Assembly (NCBI GenBank): GCA_030145715.1
Contig: JAIXHQ010000003.1
Coordinates: forward strand, 62,001-126,000
Direction of reading: 5' to 3'
DNA: 64,000 nucleotides
Origin: Sphingopyxis sp.
GTDB taxonomy: Bacteria; Pseudomonadota; Alphaproteobacteria; Sphingomonadales; Sphingomonadaceae
Made by a program: the position numbers and the translations under genes. Below, one piece after another: positions 43,637 to 51,111 of this stretch (position 1 is its first letter; each line of letters opens with the position of its first letter). Under the pieces are notes generated by a model. That model saw only the letters and a list, made by a program, of their open reading frames with translations, made no database searches and was not told the origin of the DNA.

Positions 43637-45130
43637 TCACCCCATCGTCGGAATGACAAAGGCGTTGCCGCCGTCCGGCGAGCCGTCGGGCCAGCGCGCG
43701 GTGACGGTCTTGACCTTCGTCCAGAATTTCACGCCTTCCATGCCGTGCTGGTTGGTGTCGCCGAACGCTGAACGTTTCCATCCGCCAAAGCTGTGATAGG
43801 CGACAGGCACCGGAATCGGCACGTTGATGCCAACCATGCCGACATTGACCCGCGCCGCAAATTCACGCGCCGCGTGACCGTTGCGGGTGAAGATCGCGAC
43901 GCCATTGCCATATTGGTGCTTCGACGGCAGTTCGAGCGCGGTTTCGAAATCCGGCGCACGGACGATCTGCAGCACGGGGCCGAAGATTTCCTCCTTATAG
44001 CTTTCCATGTCGATCGTGACATGATCGAACAGGGTCGGGCCAACGAAAAAGCCCTTTTCATGCCCCTGCAACGTAAAGCCGCGCCCATCGACGACCAGTT
44101 CGGCGCCTTCGTCGGCGCATTTCGTGATCCAGCCTTCGACCTTTTCCTTGTGCGCCTGAGTCACCACCGGGCCATAATGCGCCTCGGCATCGGTCGATAC
44201 GCCGACGCGCAGCGCCTCGATCGCGGGGATCAGCTTTTCGCGCAGGCGGTTGGCGGTGTCCTCCCCCACGGGGACGACGACCGGCAGCGCCATGCAGCGT
44301 TCGCCCGCCGAGCCGAAGGCGGCACCGGTCAAGTCATTGACCACCTGGTCGAGGTCGGCATCGGGCATGACGATGCCGTGATTCTTGGCCCCGCCCATCG
44401 CCTGCACCCGCTTTCCGTTCGCGACGCCGCGATTATAGACATAATGGGCGATGTCCGACGAACCGACGAAGCTGACCGCGCCGATGTCGTGATGATCGAG
44501 GATCGCGTCGACCATTTCCTTGTCGCCATGCACGGTCTGAAAAATCCCCTCGGGCATTCCCGCCTCCAGAAACAGTTCCGACAGGCGCACCGGAACCGAC
44601 GGATCGCGCTCGCTGGGTTTCAGGATGAAGGCGTTGCCCGTGGCGGTCGCGACGCCCCCCATCCACAGCGGGATCATCGCCGGGAAGTTGAAGGGCGTGA
44701 TGCCAGCGCCGATGCCGACCGGCTGGCGCATCGAATAGACGTCGATGCCGGGGCCCGCGCCCTGTGTATATTCGCCTTTCAGCACATGCGGGATGCCGCA
44801 GCAGAATTCGATAACCTCCAGCCCGCGCTGAATGTCGCCCTTTGAATCGGCGATCACCTTGCCATGTTCGCTCGACAGCATTTCGGCGAGCTCGTTCATA
44901 CTGGCTTCGACCAGCCGTTTGAATTCGAACATCACGCGGGCGCGGCGCTGCGGATTGGTCGCGGCCCAAGCCGGCTGCGCGGCTTTTGCGGCGGCGACGG
45001 CGCGGTCGAGGATCGCGCGATCGCCCAGCGCGACCCGTGCCTGCACACCGCCATTATTGGGGTCGAGAACATCGCCAAGCCGGGTGCCGCCGCCGGCACC
45101 GCCGACAATATGGTGGTCGATCTGTCGCAT
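43637..45130 (-). CDS. mmsA: CoA-acylating methylmalonate-semialdehyde dehydrogenase
   Basis: Converts methylmalonate semialdehyde to propionyl-CoA with NAD and CoA, the last step of valine (and part of inositol and thymine) breakdown. The 497-residue protein has the MMSDH pattern: KVIADSKGDIQRGLEVIEFC, GITPFNFPAMIPLWMGG, LKPSERDPSVP, VGSSDIAHYVYNRG, MGGAKNHGIVMPDAD, and the catalytic cysteine 279 in GSAGERCMALPV. GAG(A) upstream of the ATG and the divergent LysR gene give a regulated promoter. It leads the leftward operon to mmsB. Confidence 0.96.
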   Translation of the reverse strand: MRQIDHHIVGGAGGGTRLGDVLDPNNGGVQARVALGDRAILDRAVAAAKAAQPAWAATNPQRRARVMFEFKRLVEASMNELAEMLSSEHGKVIADSKGDIQRGLEVIEFCCGIPHVLKGEYTQGAGPGIDVYSMRQPVGIGAGITPFNFPAMIPLWMGGVATATGNAFILKPSERDPSVPVRLSELFLEAGMPEGIFQTVHGDKEMVDAILDHHDIGAVSFVGSSDIAHYVYNRGVANGKRVQAMGGAKNHGIVMPDADLDQVVNDLTGAAFGSAGERCMALPVVVPVGEDTANRLREKLIPAIEALRVGVSTDAEAHYGPVVTQAHKEKVEGWITKCADEGAELVVDGRGFTLQGHEKGFFVGPTLFDHVTIDMESYKEEIFGPVLQIVRAPDFETALELPSKHQYGNGVAIFTRNGHAAREFAARVNVGMVGINVPIPVPVAYHSFGGWKRSAFGDTNQHGMEGVKFWTKVKTVTARWPDGSPDGGNAFVIPTMG

Positions 45131-45149
45131 ATCCGAGTCTCCCATAAGA

Positions 45150-45165
45150 TGTTGCCGTTGCAACA
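45150..45165. promoter_or_regulatory. Inverted repeat in mmsA-lysR intergenic region
   Basis: TGTTGC-CGTT-GCAACA is a perfect 6-bp inverted repeat with a 4-base spacer, lying 20 bp upstream of the mmsA ATG. It contains the T-rich-to-A-rich symmetry typical of LysR sites and is a candidate for the activation or recognition site on the mmsA side. Confidence 0.5.
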
Positions 45166-45198
45166 GCCGAGTTACCGGGCGATTGCAAGGGATAGACT

Positions 45199-45215
45199 TG
45201 CAGGAACATCCTGCA
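45199..45215. promoter_or_regulatory. Inverted repeat near the LysR gene start
   Basis: TGCAGGA-ACA-TCCTGCA is a perfect 7-bp inverted repeat with a 3-base spacer, ending 12 bp before the LysR ATG. It overlaps a second repeat CTGCA-TATT-TGCAG (45211-45224). Such placement is usual for LysR autoregulation. The regulator and site link is inferred from adjacency. Confidence 0.55.
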
Positions 45216-45227
45216 TATTTGCAGCCT

Positions 45228-46115
45228 ATGGACTGGGATAAGCTGCAATATTTCCTGTTCGTCGCGCGCCACGGCACCCTTGCGCGCGCCGGGGCGGCGC
45301 TGCATGTCGATGCGACGACGGTCAGCCGCCGGATCAGTGCGCTGGAAGCGGCGCTGGGGCAGACGCTGTTCGAACGCGTGCCGAAGGGATTTGTTCTGAC
45401 CGCCGCAGGCCGGGCGCTCGTCCCGCACGCCGAAGCGATGGCGGCATCGGCGACGCGCATCCATTCGGCGCAGGCGGGAGGTTCGGCGCTGTCGGGGCAA
45501 TTGCGCGTCAGCGTGTCCGAAGGGTTCGGCAACAGCTTTATCGCGCCACGACTGGGCCGTTTCGTCGCCGCGCATCCCGAACTGGAGATCGACCTTGTCG
45601 CCTCGTCAGGCTTTTTAAACCCTTCGCGGCGCGAGGCCGATATGGCGATATTGCTGGCGCGGCCGCGCAAGGGCCCACTGATCACGCGCAAGCTTTCGGA
45701 CTATAGCCTTGGCCTCTATGCCCCCGCCGACCGTCCCGACTGGCAGGCGGCGGTCGCGGCCGCGCCACTGACACGCGCGGGGATTCCGGTGATCGGTTAT
45801 GTGCCGGACATCCTCTATGCCCCCGAACTCGACTATCTGGGCGAGATCGAGCCGGGGCTGCGCGCCAATGTGCGATCGTCGTCGATCCTTGCACAGCGGC
45901 GGATGATCGCGGGCGGCGCGGGTGTCGGCGTCCTTCCCTATTTTCTGGCGAGCGGCGATCCCGCGCTGGTGCGGGTGCGGCCCGAACAGACGGTGGCGCG
46001 CGCCTTCTGGCTCGCGCTTCACCGCGAAGTCGCGCCGCAGCCCCGCATCCGCGCGTTCATCGACTGGCTTGACGCCGAGGTCCGCGAGAGCCGCGGCCTG
46101 TTGGTGGCGGGCTGA
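45228..46115 (+). CDS. LysR family transcriptional regulator
   Basis: A 295-residue LysR regulator. The N-terminal winged helix (MDWDKLQYFLFVARHGTLAR, then AALHVDATTVSRRISALEAALG and LFERVPKGFVLTAAGRALV) is complete, followed by a type 2 periplasmic-binding-like effector domain (about 90-290). It diverges from mmsA with 97 bp between the two ATGs, so it is a good candidate for control of valine catabolism, perhaps with an acyl-CoA or branched-chain acid as effector. In Pseudomonas the equivalent MmsR is of the AraC family, so the wiring differs. Confidence 0.93.
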   Translation: MDWDKLQYFLFVARHGTLARAGAALHVDATTVSRRISALEAALGQTLFERVPKGFVLTAAGRALVPHAEAMAASATRIHSAQAGGSALSGQLRVSVSEGFGNSFIAPRLGRFVAAHPELEIDLVASSGFLNPSRREADMAILLARPRKGPLITRKLSDYSLGLYAPADRPDWQAAVAAAPLTRAGIPVIGYVPDILYAPELDYLGEIEPGLRANVRSSSILAQRRMIAGGAGVGVLPYFLASGDPALVRVRPEQTVARAFWLALHREVAPQPRIRAFIDWLDAEVRESRGLLVAG

Positions 46116-46120
46116 GCGCG

Positions 46121-46206
46121 CGTGATTGCGAGCGTAGCGGAGCGATCCAGAGCGAGTTTCCGCGCACGCTGAATTGTCGCGTCGCCTTCGGCTCCTCGCA
46201 ATGACG
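46121..46206. repeat. REP-like intergenic palindrome
   Basis: An 86-bp element whose ends, CGTGATTGCGAG (46121-46132) and CTCGCAATGACG (46195-46206), are reverse complements at 11 of 12 bases. The inner text GCGTAGCGGAGCGATCCAG and GTCGCGTCGCCTTCGGCTCC keeps the symmetry loosely. This is the common alphaproteobacterial repeat of the ATTGCGAG type. It fills the gap between the convergent LysR and UxuB-type genes. Confidence 0.75.
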
Positions 46207-46209
46207 GAT

Positions 46210-47538
46210 TTAGGTAGCGGGGTCGGGTCGCCACTCTGAAGCGATCAGGCCGCCCTCGCCGAACAGTCGTACCATCGCGCCCGGCCCGGCCGCCGCTTCG
46301 CGCAGCCTGTCCGCGAGTGGATCATCGATCCGATGATCGCTCTGCAGAAAGGCGATCCACGCCGCAATCGCCGCCTCCAGCGACGGACAGCGGCTTCCCC
46401 GCGCCTGATGCCACGCCAGCGTTTCCAGCCAGCGTTGCGGAATCTTCTGGCTGCCGTCCATTGCAATCTGGATCAGCCGGTGGTGGAGCGCCGGGTTCGC
46501 GAAGCGGCCGAGCAGCGCCGCGGCATAGGCGCGCAGATCCTGTCCCGGCGCGACGTCGATCGTCGGCGCGGCTTCGTCCAGCATCAACCGTTCGATCGCC
46601 GGGCGGATCGCCGGATCGGCAATCGCCTGGTGGACAAATTCATGCCCGTGCCCCAGCCCGATATAGGCGAGCGCCGAATGCGCGCCGTTGAGCATCCGCA
46701 GCTTTGCGGTTTCATAGGGCGCGACGGCGGCGACCAGTTCCGCCCCCACCGCTTCCCAGCACGGGCGCGGCCCGGCAAAATCATCCTCGATCACCCATTG
46801 GCTAAAGCCTTCGGTGACCACCGCGCCTTCATCGCGCACGCCGAGCACGGACGCGACCGCGGCGCGATCGGCTTCGGTGGTGGCAGGGACGATACGGTCG
46901 ATCATCGATGCGGGGCAGCGGCAGTTGGCGTCGAACCAGTCGATCAGGCCGGGATGGTCGGCGGCCAGATATTGACGCATCAGCACGTTCAATGCCGCCC
47001 CATTGTCCGCCAGATTGTCGCAACTGAGCAAGGTCAATCCGGGCAGACCCGCCGCCTTGCGCGCGGCAAGGCCCGCGCCGACGAAGCGGTAAAGGCTCGA
47101 CGGCCCCCTTACCGCCGCAAGGTCAAGCAGGCCGTCGATGCCACGCAAATAACCCTTTTCCGTGACGGTGAAGCTGACGATATGCGTCGTCGGCGCGGCG
47201 ATCGCGGCGATCACGGCCTGGGGTTCATCGGCGGCGACGAGCACCTTCTGCACCGCGCCGATTACCCGCAACTCGGCCTTTGCCGCGCTCCGCGCGCTGA
47301 CCGTATAAAGCCCGTCCTGCGGATTTAGCTGTGCGGCGACATCACCCGAGCGCAGCGACACGCCGACGATGCCCCAGTCGCGGTCGCCCGCGCCCATGGC
47401 ATCGTCGGTATAGACCGCCTGATGCGCGCGGTGAAAGGCGCCGATGCCGATATGGACGATGCCCGCCGCCTGCGCCGCGCGGTCATAGCCTGGCGCCGTT
47501 ACCGGGGCCGGGAGCGGTACGTTCGCCGTCAGCCTCAA
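46210..47538 (-). CDS. Mannitol dehydrogenase family reductase (UxuB-type fructuronate/tagaturonate reductase)
   Basis: A 442-residue polyol dehydrogenase. The N-terminal IVHIGIGAFHRAHQAVYTDD, the central VSFTVTEKGYLRGIDG and MIDRIVPATTEADR, and the C-terminal LRMLNGAHSALAYIGL with the active-site KLRMLNG lysine, and then ALLGRFANPALHHRLIQIAMDGSQKIPQR, match E. coli UxuB far better than UxaB. The start is TTG, overlapping the TGA of uxaC as TTGA, so there is no independent ATG. In the locus it reduces a hexuronate isomer, but whether fructuronate or tagaturonate is open (see finding). Confidence 0.9.
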   Translation of the reverse strand: MRLTANVPLPAPVTAPGYDRAAQAAGIVHIGIGAFHRAHQAVYTDDAMGAGDRDWGIVGVSLRSGDVAAQLNPQDGLYTVSARSAAKAELRVIGAVQKVLVAADEPQAVIAAIAAPTTHIVSFTVTEKGYLRGIDGLLDLAAVRGPSSLYRFVGAGLAARKAAGLPGLTLLSCDNLADNGAALNVLMRQYLAADHPGLIDWFDANCRCPASMIDRIVPATTEADRAAVASVLGVRDEGAVVTEGFSQWVIEDDFAGPRPCWEAVGAELVAAVAPYETAKLRMLNGAHSALAYIGLGHGHEFVHQAIADPAIRPAIERLMLDEAAPTIDVAPGQDLRAYAAALLGRFANPALHHRLIQIAMDGSQKIPQRWLETLAWHQARGSRCPSLEAAIAAWIAFLQSDHRIDDPLADRLREAAAGPGAMVRLFGEGGLIASEWRPDPAT

Positions 47539-48947
47539 AGCCTGTACGCCGCCTTGGCGAGATTATAGCTGAGGTCGGTTGCGAGTTCGGCGGCCTCCCA
47601 CTCCTCCATCCGATGTTCCGCGACGAGTTGGGCGAGGAAGCCGCAGTCGATGCGCCGCGCGACGTCGTGGCGCGCCGGGATCGACAGAAAGGCGCGGGTA
47701 TCGTCGTTGAAGCCGACCGTGTTGTAGAAACCCGCCGTCTCCGTCATCGCCCCTCGGAACCGCCGCATCCCTTCGGGACTGTCGTGAAACCACCAGGCGG
47801 GACCGAGCTTCAACGCCGGATAATGACCGGCGAGCGGAGCCAGTTCGCGCGCATAGCTTGTCTCGTCCAGCGTGAAGAGGATGATCGTCAGGTCCGCCGC
47901 ATTGCCATATTTGCCGAGCAGCGGGCGCAGCGCATGAACATAATCGGTCCGGGTCGGAATATCGGCGCCCTTATCGCGGCCATAATGGTCGAACAGCCAG
48001 GGGTTGTGGTTGCGGAAAGCGCCAGGATGGATCTGCATCACCAGCCCGTCGTCGATGCTCATCCCTGCCATGATCGTCAGCATATGGGCACGAAACAGCT
48101 CGGCATCGGCGGCGCTGATGCTCCCGCTCGTCACCCGCGCAAACAGCGCCTCGGCCTCTGCCGCCGACAGATCGGCGGTCGCCGCGGTCGGATGACCATG
48201 ATCGGTCGAGGTCGCGCCCATTTCGGCGAAAAAGGCGCGGCGTTTGCGGTGCGCGGCAAGATAGCCCGCATAGGAAAAGGCATCTTCGCCCGACAGGTCG
48301 GACAGGCGCTGAAGATTGCCGCGAAAGCCCTCGAACTCCGGATCGATCACCGGGTCGGGGCGATAGGCGGTGACGACCCGCCCGCCCCATTCGCCGCTGG
48401 CATTGGCGGCGCGGATGATGGCGTGATGCTCCAGCGTGTCGACCGGGCTTTCGGTCGTGGCGATCACCTCGATCCCGAAACGGTCGAACAGCGCGCGCGG
48501 ACGAAAGGCGTCGGTCGCCAACGCGTCGGTGATATGGTCGTAATAAAGGTCGGAAGTCGCGGCCTCGAACTGCACGTCGATCCCGAATGCTTCGGCGAAG
48601 ACCCAATCCATCCACATCCGCGACGGGGTGCCGCGAAACAGATGATAGTTTTGCGCGAATATCCGCCAGCTTTCGCGCGGATCGGCATCGCGGTTGCGGA
48701 TACCGAGCGCATCCAGCGATATGCCCTGCGAATAGAGCATCCGGAACACATAATGATCGGGATGGAGTAACAGTTCGGCCGCGTTGCCGAACGGCGCATT
48801 GCCCGCGAACCAGCGCGGGTCGGTGTGACCGTGCGGGCTGATGATCGGCAGGCCCGCGACCTCCGCATATAGGCGGCGCGCGATGTCCCGCTGAGCCGGC
48901 TCGGAGGGAAAGAGGCGGTCGGGGGAGAGCTGCAGCGGACGCGGCAT
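47535..48947 (-). CDS. uxaC: Glucuronate/galacturonate isomerase
   Basis: Interconverts D-glucuronate with D-fructuronate and D-galacturonate with D-tagaturonate in the cytoplasm. The 470-residue length and the N-terminal LPIISPHGHTDPRWFAGNAPF motif (with the HGH metal ligands), WRIFAQNYHLFRGTPSRMWMD, VIATTESPVDTLEHHAII and the C-terminal DDTRAFLSIPARHDVARRIDCG are typical UxaC features. It follows the transporter gene by 4 bp. It would work on monomer uronates delivered by the ExuT-like transporter. Confidence 0.95.
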   Translation of the reverse strand: MPRPLQLSPDRLFPSEPAQRDIARRLYAEVAGLPIISPHGHTDPRWFAGNAPFGNAAELLLHPDHYVFRMLYSQGISLDALGIRNRDADPRESWRIFAQNYHLFRGTPSRMWMDWVFAEAFGIDVQFEAATSDLYYDHITDALATDAFRPRALFDRFGIEVIATTESPVDTLEHHAIIRAANASGEWGGRVVTAYRPDPVIDPEFEGFRGNLQRLSDLSGEDAFSYAGYLAAHRKRRAFFAEMGATSTDHGHPTAATADLSAAEAEALFARVTSGSISAADAELFRAHMLTIMAGMSIDDGLVMQIHPGAFRNHNPWLFDHYGRDKGADIPTRTDYVHALRPLLGKYGNAADLTIILFTLDETSYARELAPLAGHYPALKLGPAWWFHDSPEGMRRFRGAMTETAGFYNTVGFNDDTRAFLSIPARHDVARRIDCGFLAQLVAEHRMEEWEAAELATDLSYNLAKAAYRL

Positions 48948-48951
48948 GATG

Positions 48952-50259
48952 CTATTTCGTGCTTTCTACGCTAACCGGCGCAAGGCGCGGGCTGAGGGTG
49001 TGGATCGCCAGCACGGCGAGGAAATAGACGGTGGTGCAGGCGGCAAAGATGACCGTGTAATTGCCCCCCGTCGCGTCGAGGACGAGCCCGGTCGATTTCG
49101 CCATGATCATGCCGCCGACCCCGCCAGCGAAACCGCCGAGCCCGATGACCGAACCCACCGCGCGTTTCGGGAACATGTCGGGCGGAATCGACAGGATCGT
49201 CGATGAAAAGGCCTGATGCCCCGCGAGCGCGATCCCGATCAGGACGACCGCGAGCCACATATTGTCGAGGCCGGAAACGAACAGCAGCGGCAGCACGCAA
49301 AATCCGGCGCCTAGCATCGTCGCCTTGCGCGCGAAATTGACGCTGTGCCCGGTCTGGATCAGTTTCGACGACACCCAGCCGCCGAGGATGCTGCCGACAT
49401 CGGACAGAAGATACATGACGATCATCGGCAACAGCACGACCTTAAGATCGACGTCATAGGTCGTGCTGAAATATTTGGGCAGCCAGAACAGCATCAGGAA
49501 CCAGACCGGATCGGTGAGAAACTTGCCAAGCGCATAGGCCCAGGCTTCGCGTTTCGTGACGATCGCGCCCCAGCCGAGCCGTTCGATCTTTTCCGGTGGG
49601 TCATGTTCGATCCAGGCCAGTTCGGCCTCGCTGACCTTTCCGCTTTCGCGCGGATTGCTGTAAAGCCAAAGCCAGAGGACCAGCAGGATGACGCCAAAGG
49701 CGCCGGTGACAATGAAGGTCTCTCGCCAGCCAAAGCCGAGGACGCGCATGAACAGCGCAATCGTCGGCGCGGTCAGGATGACCCCGATCGTCGTCGCGCT
49801 GTTCACCCAGCCGATCGCGTAGGAGCGTTCCTTTTGCGGAAACCATTCGCTCGACGCACGGACGACCGACGGAAAATGTCCTGCTTCGCCAATCCCCAGC
49901 ACGACGCGCGCAAGCATGAAGGAGGCGACCGAGGATGCAAAGCCGTGCGCAACATGGCCGATCGTCCAGATCGAGATCGCAACCGCATAACCGATTTTCG
50001 GACCGAAACGGTCGATCATCCAGCCCATGAGCAAAAAGCCGAGCGCATAGGCGGCCTGGAAGGCGGTGACGATGTTGCCATAGTCATTCTCGCTCCACCC
50101 CAGTTCGTCGCCAAGCGTCGGCGCCAGCAGCCCGAGCATGGTCCGGTCGATGTAATTGACCGTCGTCGCGGCAAACAGCACCGCGACGATCAGCCAGCGA
50201 TACCGGCCCGATTTCGGCACCGGCGGCGCCGTACTTCCGCCCGCGAATGCCTGTGCCAT
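48952..50259 (-). CDS. MFS hexuronate transporter (ExuT/GudP-like)
   Basis: A 435-residue permease with about 12 helices. NYIDRTMLGLLAPTLGDELGWSENDYG at the N-terminus and the ARVVLGIGEAGHFPSVVRASSEWFPQKERS motif are hallmarks of the ACS (anion:cation symporter) family that includes ExuT and GudP. The central loop FSTTYDVDLKVVL and a hydrophobic C-terminal half complete it. It probably imports D-galacturonate or D-glucuronate by proton symport. It sits 21 bp after the MhpD-type gene and 4 bp before uxaC. Confidence 0.9.
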   Translation of the reverse strand: MAQAFAGGSTAPPVPKSGRYRWLIVAVLFAATTVNYIDRTMLGLLAPTLGDELGWSENDYGNIVTAFQAAYALGFLLMGWMIDRFGPKIGYAVAISIWTIGHVAHGFASSVASFMLARVVLGIGEAGHFPSVVRASSEWFPQKERSYAIGWVNSATTIGVILTAPTIALFMRVLGFGWRETFIVTGAFGVILLVLWLWLYSNPRESGKVSEAELAWIEHDPPEKIERLGWGAIVTKREAWAYALGKFLTDPVWFLMLFWLPKYFSTTYDVDLKVVLLPMIVMYLLSDVGSILGGWVSSKLIQTGHSVNFARKATMLGAGFCVLPLLFVSGLDNMWLAVVLIGIALAGHQAFSSTILSIPPDMFPKRAVGSVIGLGGFAGGVGGMIMAKSTGLVLDATGGNYTVIFAACTTVYFLAVLAIHTLSPRLAPVSVESTK

Positions 50260-50280
50260 AACCCTCTCCCGTTATTCGCT

Positions 50281-51072
50281 CTAATAGCTTTTGATGGTGC
50301 AGCTGACGCGGATTTTTCCGTCGAACAGTGCCTCGGCGCGCTGGCCGGGCCTGATTTCGTGAATGCCCGTGATCGCACCCGCCGACACCCAGGTGCCGGG
50401 TGGAATGGCGATGCCCCGTGCGCGCAATATGTCGATCAGGAAAAGTGCTGATCCGAAGGGGCCGTCGAGCATTCCCTCCATCGTCGCTGCGCCGACCCTG
50501 TCACCGTCGATCGCCATTTCCACGGGCATATGAATCAGGTCGGCGCGCCGCCAGTCCGCGATCGGCGGACCAAGCACCAGCCCCTTGTTATTGCCATAGT
50601 CGGACGCGGTGACCGCAGGGCCGTGACGGTTGATTTCGGGAAAGGGCGAACTGGCGATCTCGATCCCCGTGCGGACATCGACGATACAGTCGCGTACGCT
50701 GTCGATGTTATAATCGCGCGTGCCCACGTCGCCGAGGCATAGCAGCACCTCTGCCTCCGCCGCGGCAAAGCCTTTGGCATAGACGGGCATCACCGGCAGG
50801 GTGGCGCCATCGTGGATTTCATCGGTGAAGATCGGGCCCGTCAGGCGATTGCCGCCGAACTGTTCCACCAGGTGGGGCGCGATCCGGCCCACCTTCCAGC
50901 CACCGATGCGGCGACCGTCAAGCGCGATCGCGCCGTCCTGAATCGCATAGGCGTCAATCATCGTACGCGGCATCGCGCCGGGATAGACGGTAAGCGGTGT
51001 CTTTCCCGCTCGTGCGTCGATCAGCGCCCGTGCCACATTCTCCTGATCGCTTGTCGCCGGCATCTTTGTCAT
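50281..51072 (-). CDS. 2-keto-4-pentenoate hydratase/fumarylacetoacetase-fold protein (MhpD-like)
   Basis: A 263-residue FAH-superfamily protein. Seen are AVALDGRRIGGWKVGRIAP (the IGxKVG-type motif; here GWKVG), the GPIFTDEIHDGATL region, AEAEVLLCLGDVG (the E-x-E metal ligand motif), and DVRTGIEIASSPFP. In known pathways MhpD-type hydratases add water to 2-oxopent-4-enoate. Here the gene heads a hexuronate operon, where such a step has no canonical place, so action on a 2-keto-3-deoxy sugar acid is an inference only. Its ATG is 28 bp from the uxaA operator. Confidence 0.85.
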   Translation of the reverse strand: MTKMPATSDQENVARALIDARAGKTPLTVYPGAMPRTMIDAYAIQDGAIALDGRRIGGWKVGRIAPHLVEQFGGNRLTGPIFTDEIHDGATLPVMPVYAKGFAAAEAEVLLCLGDVGTRDYNIDSVRDCIVDVRTGIEIASSPFPEINRHGPAVTASDYGNNKGLVLGPPIADWRRADLIHMPVEMAIDGDRVGAATMEGMLDGPFGSALFLIDILRARGIAIPPGTWVSAGAITGIHEIRPGQRAEALFDGKIRVSCTIKSY

Positions 51073-51099
51073 TTCCCTCTTCCATCAAGTTGTGTAAGA

Positions 51100-51111
51100 G
51101 ACACCGGTGTC
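51100..51111. promoter_or_regulatory. GACACCGGTGTC operator between MhpD-like and uxaA genes
   Basis: A perfect 12-bp palindrome with the ACCGGT core shared with the GTAACCGGTGTCA sites at 56,851, 56,997 and 63,596. It lies 28 bp from the MhpD-like ATG and includes the GTG start codon chosen for uxaA (51107-51109). A repressor here would block both the leftward and rightward promoters. Confidence 0.75.
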
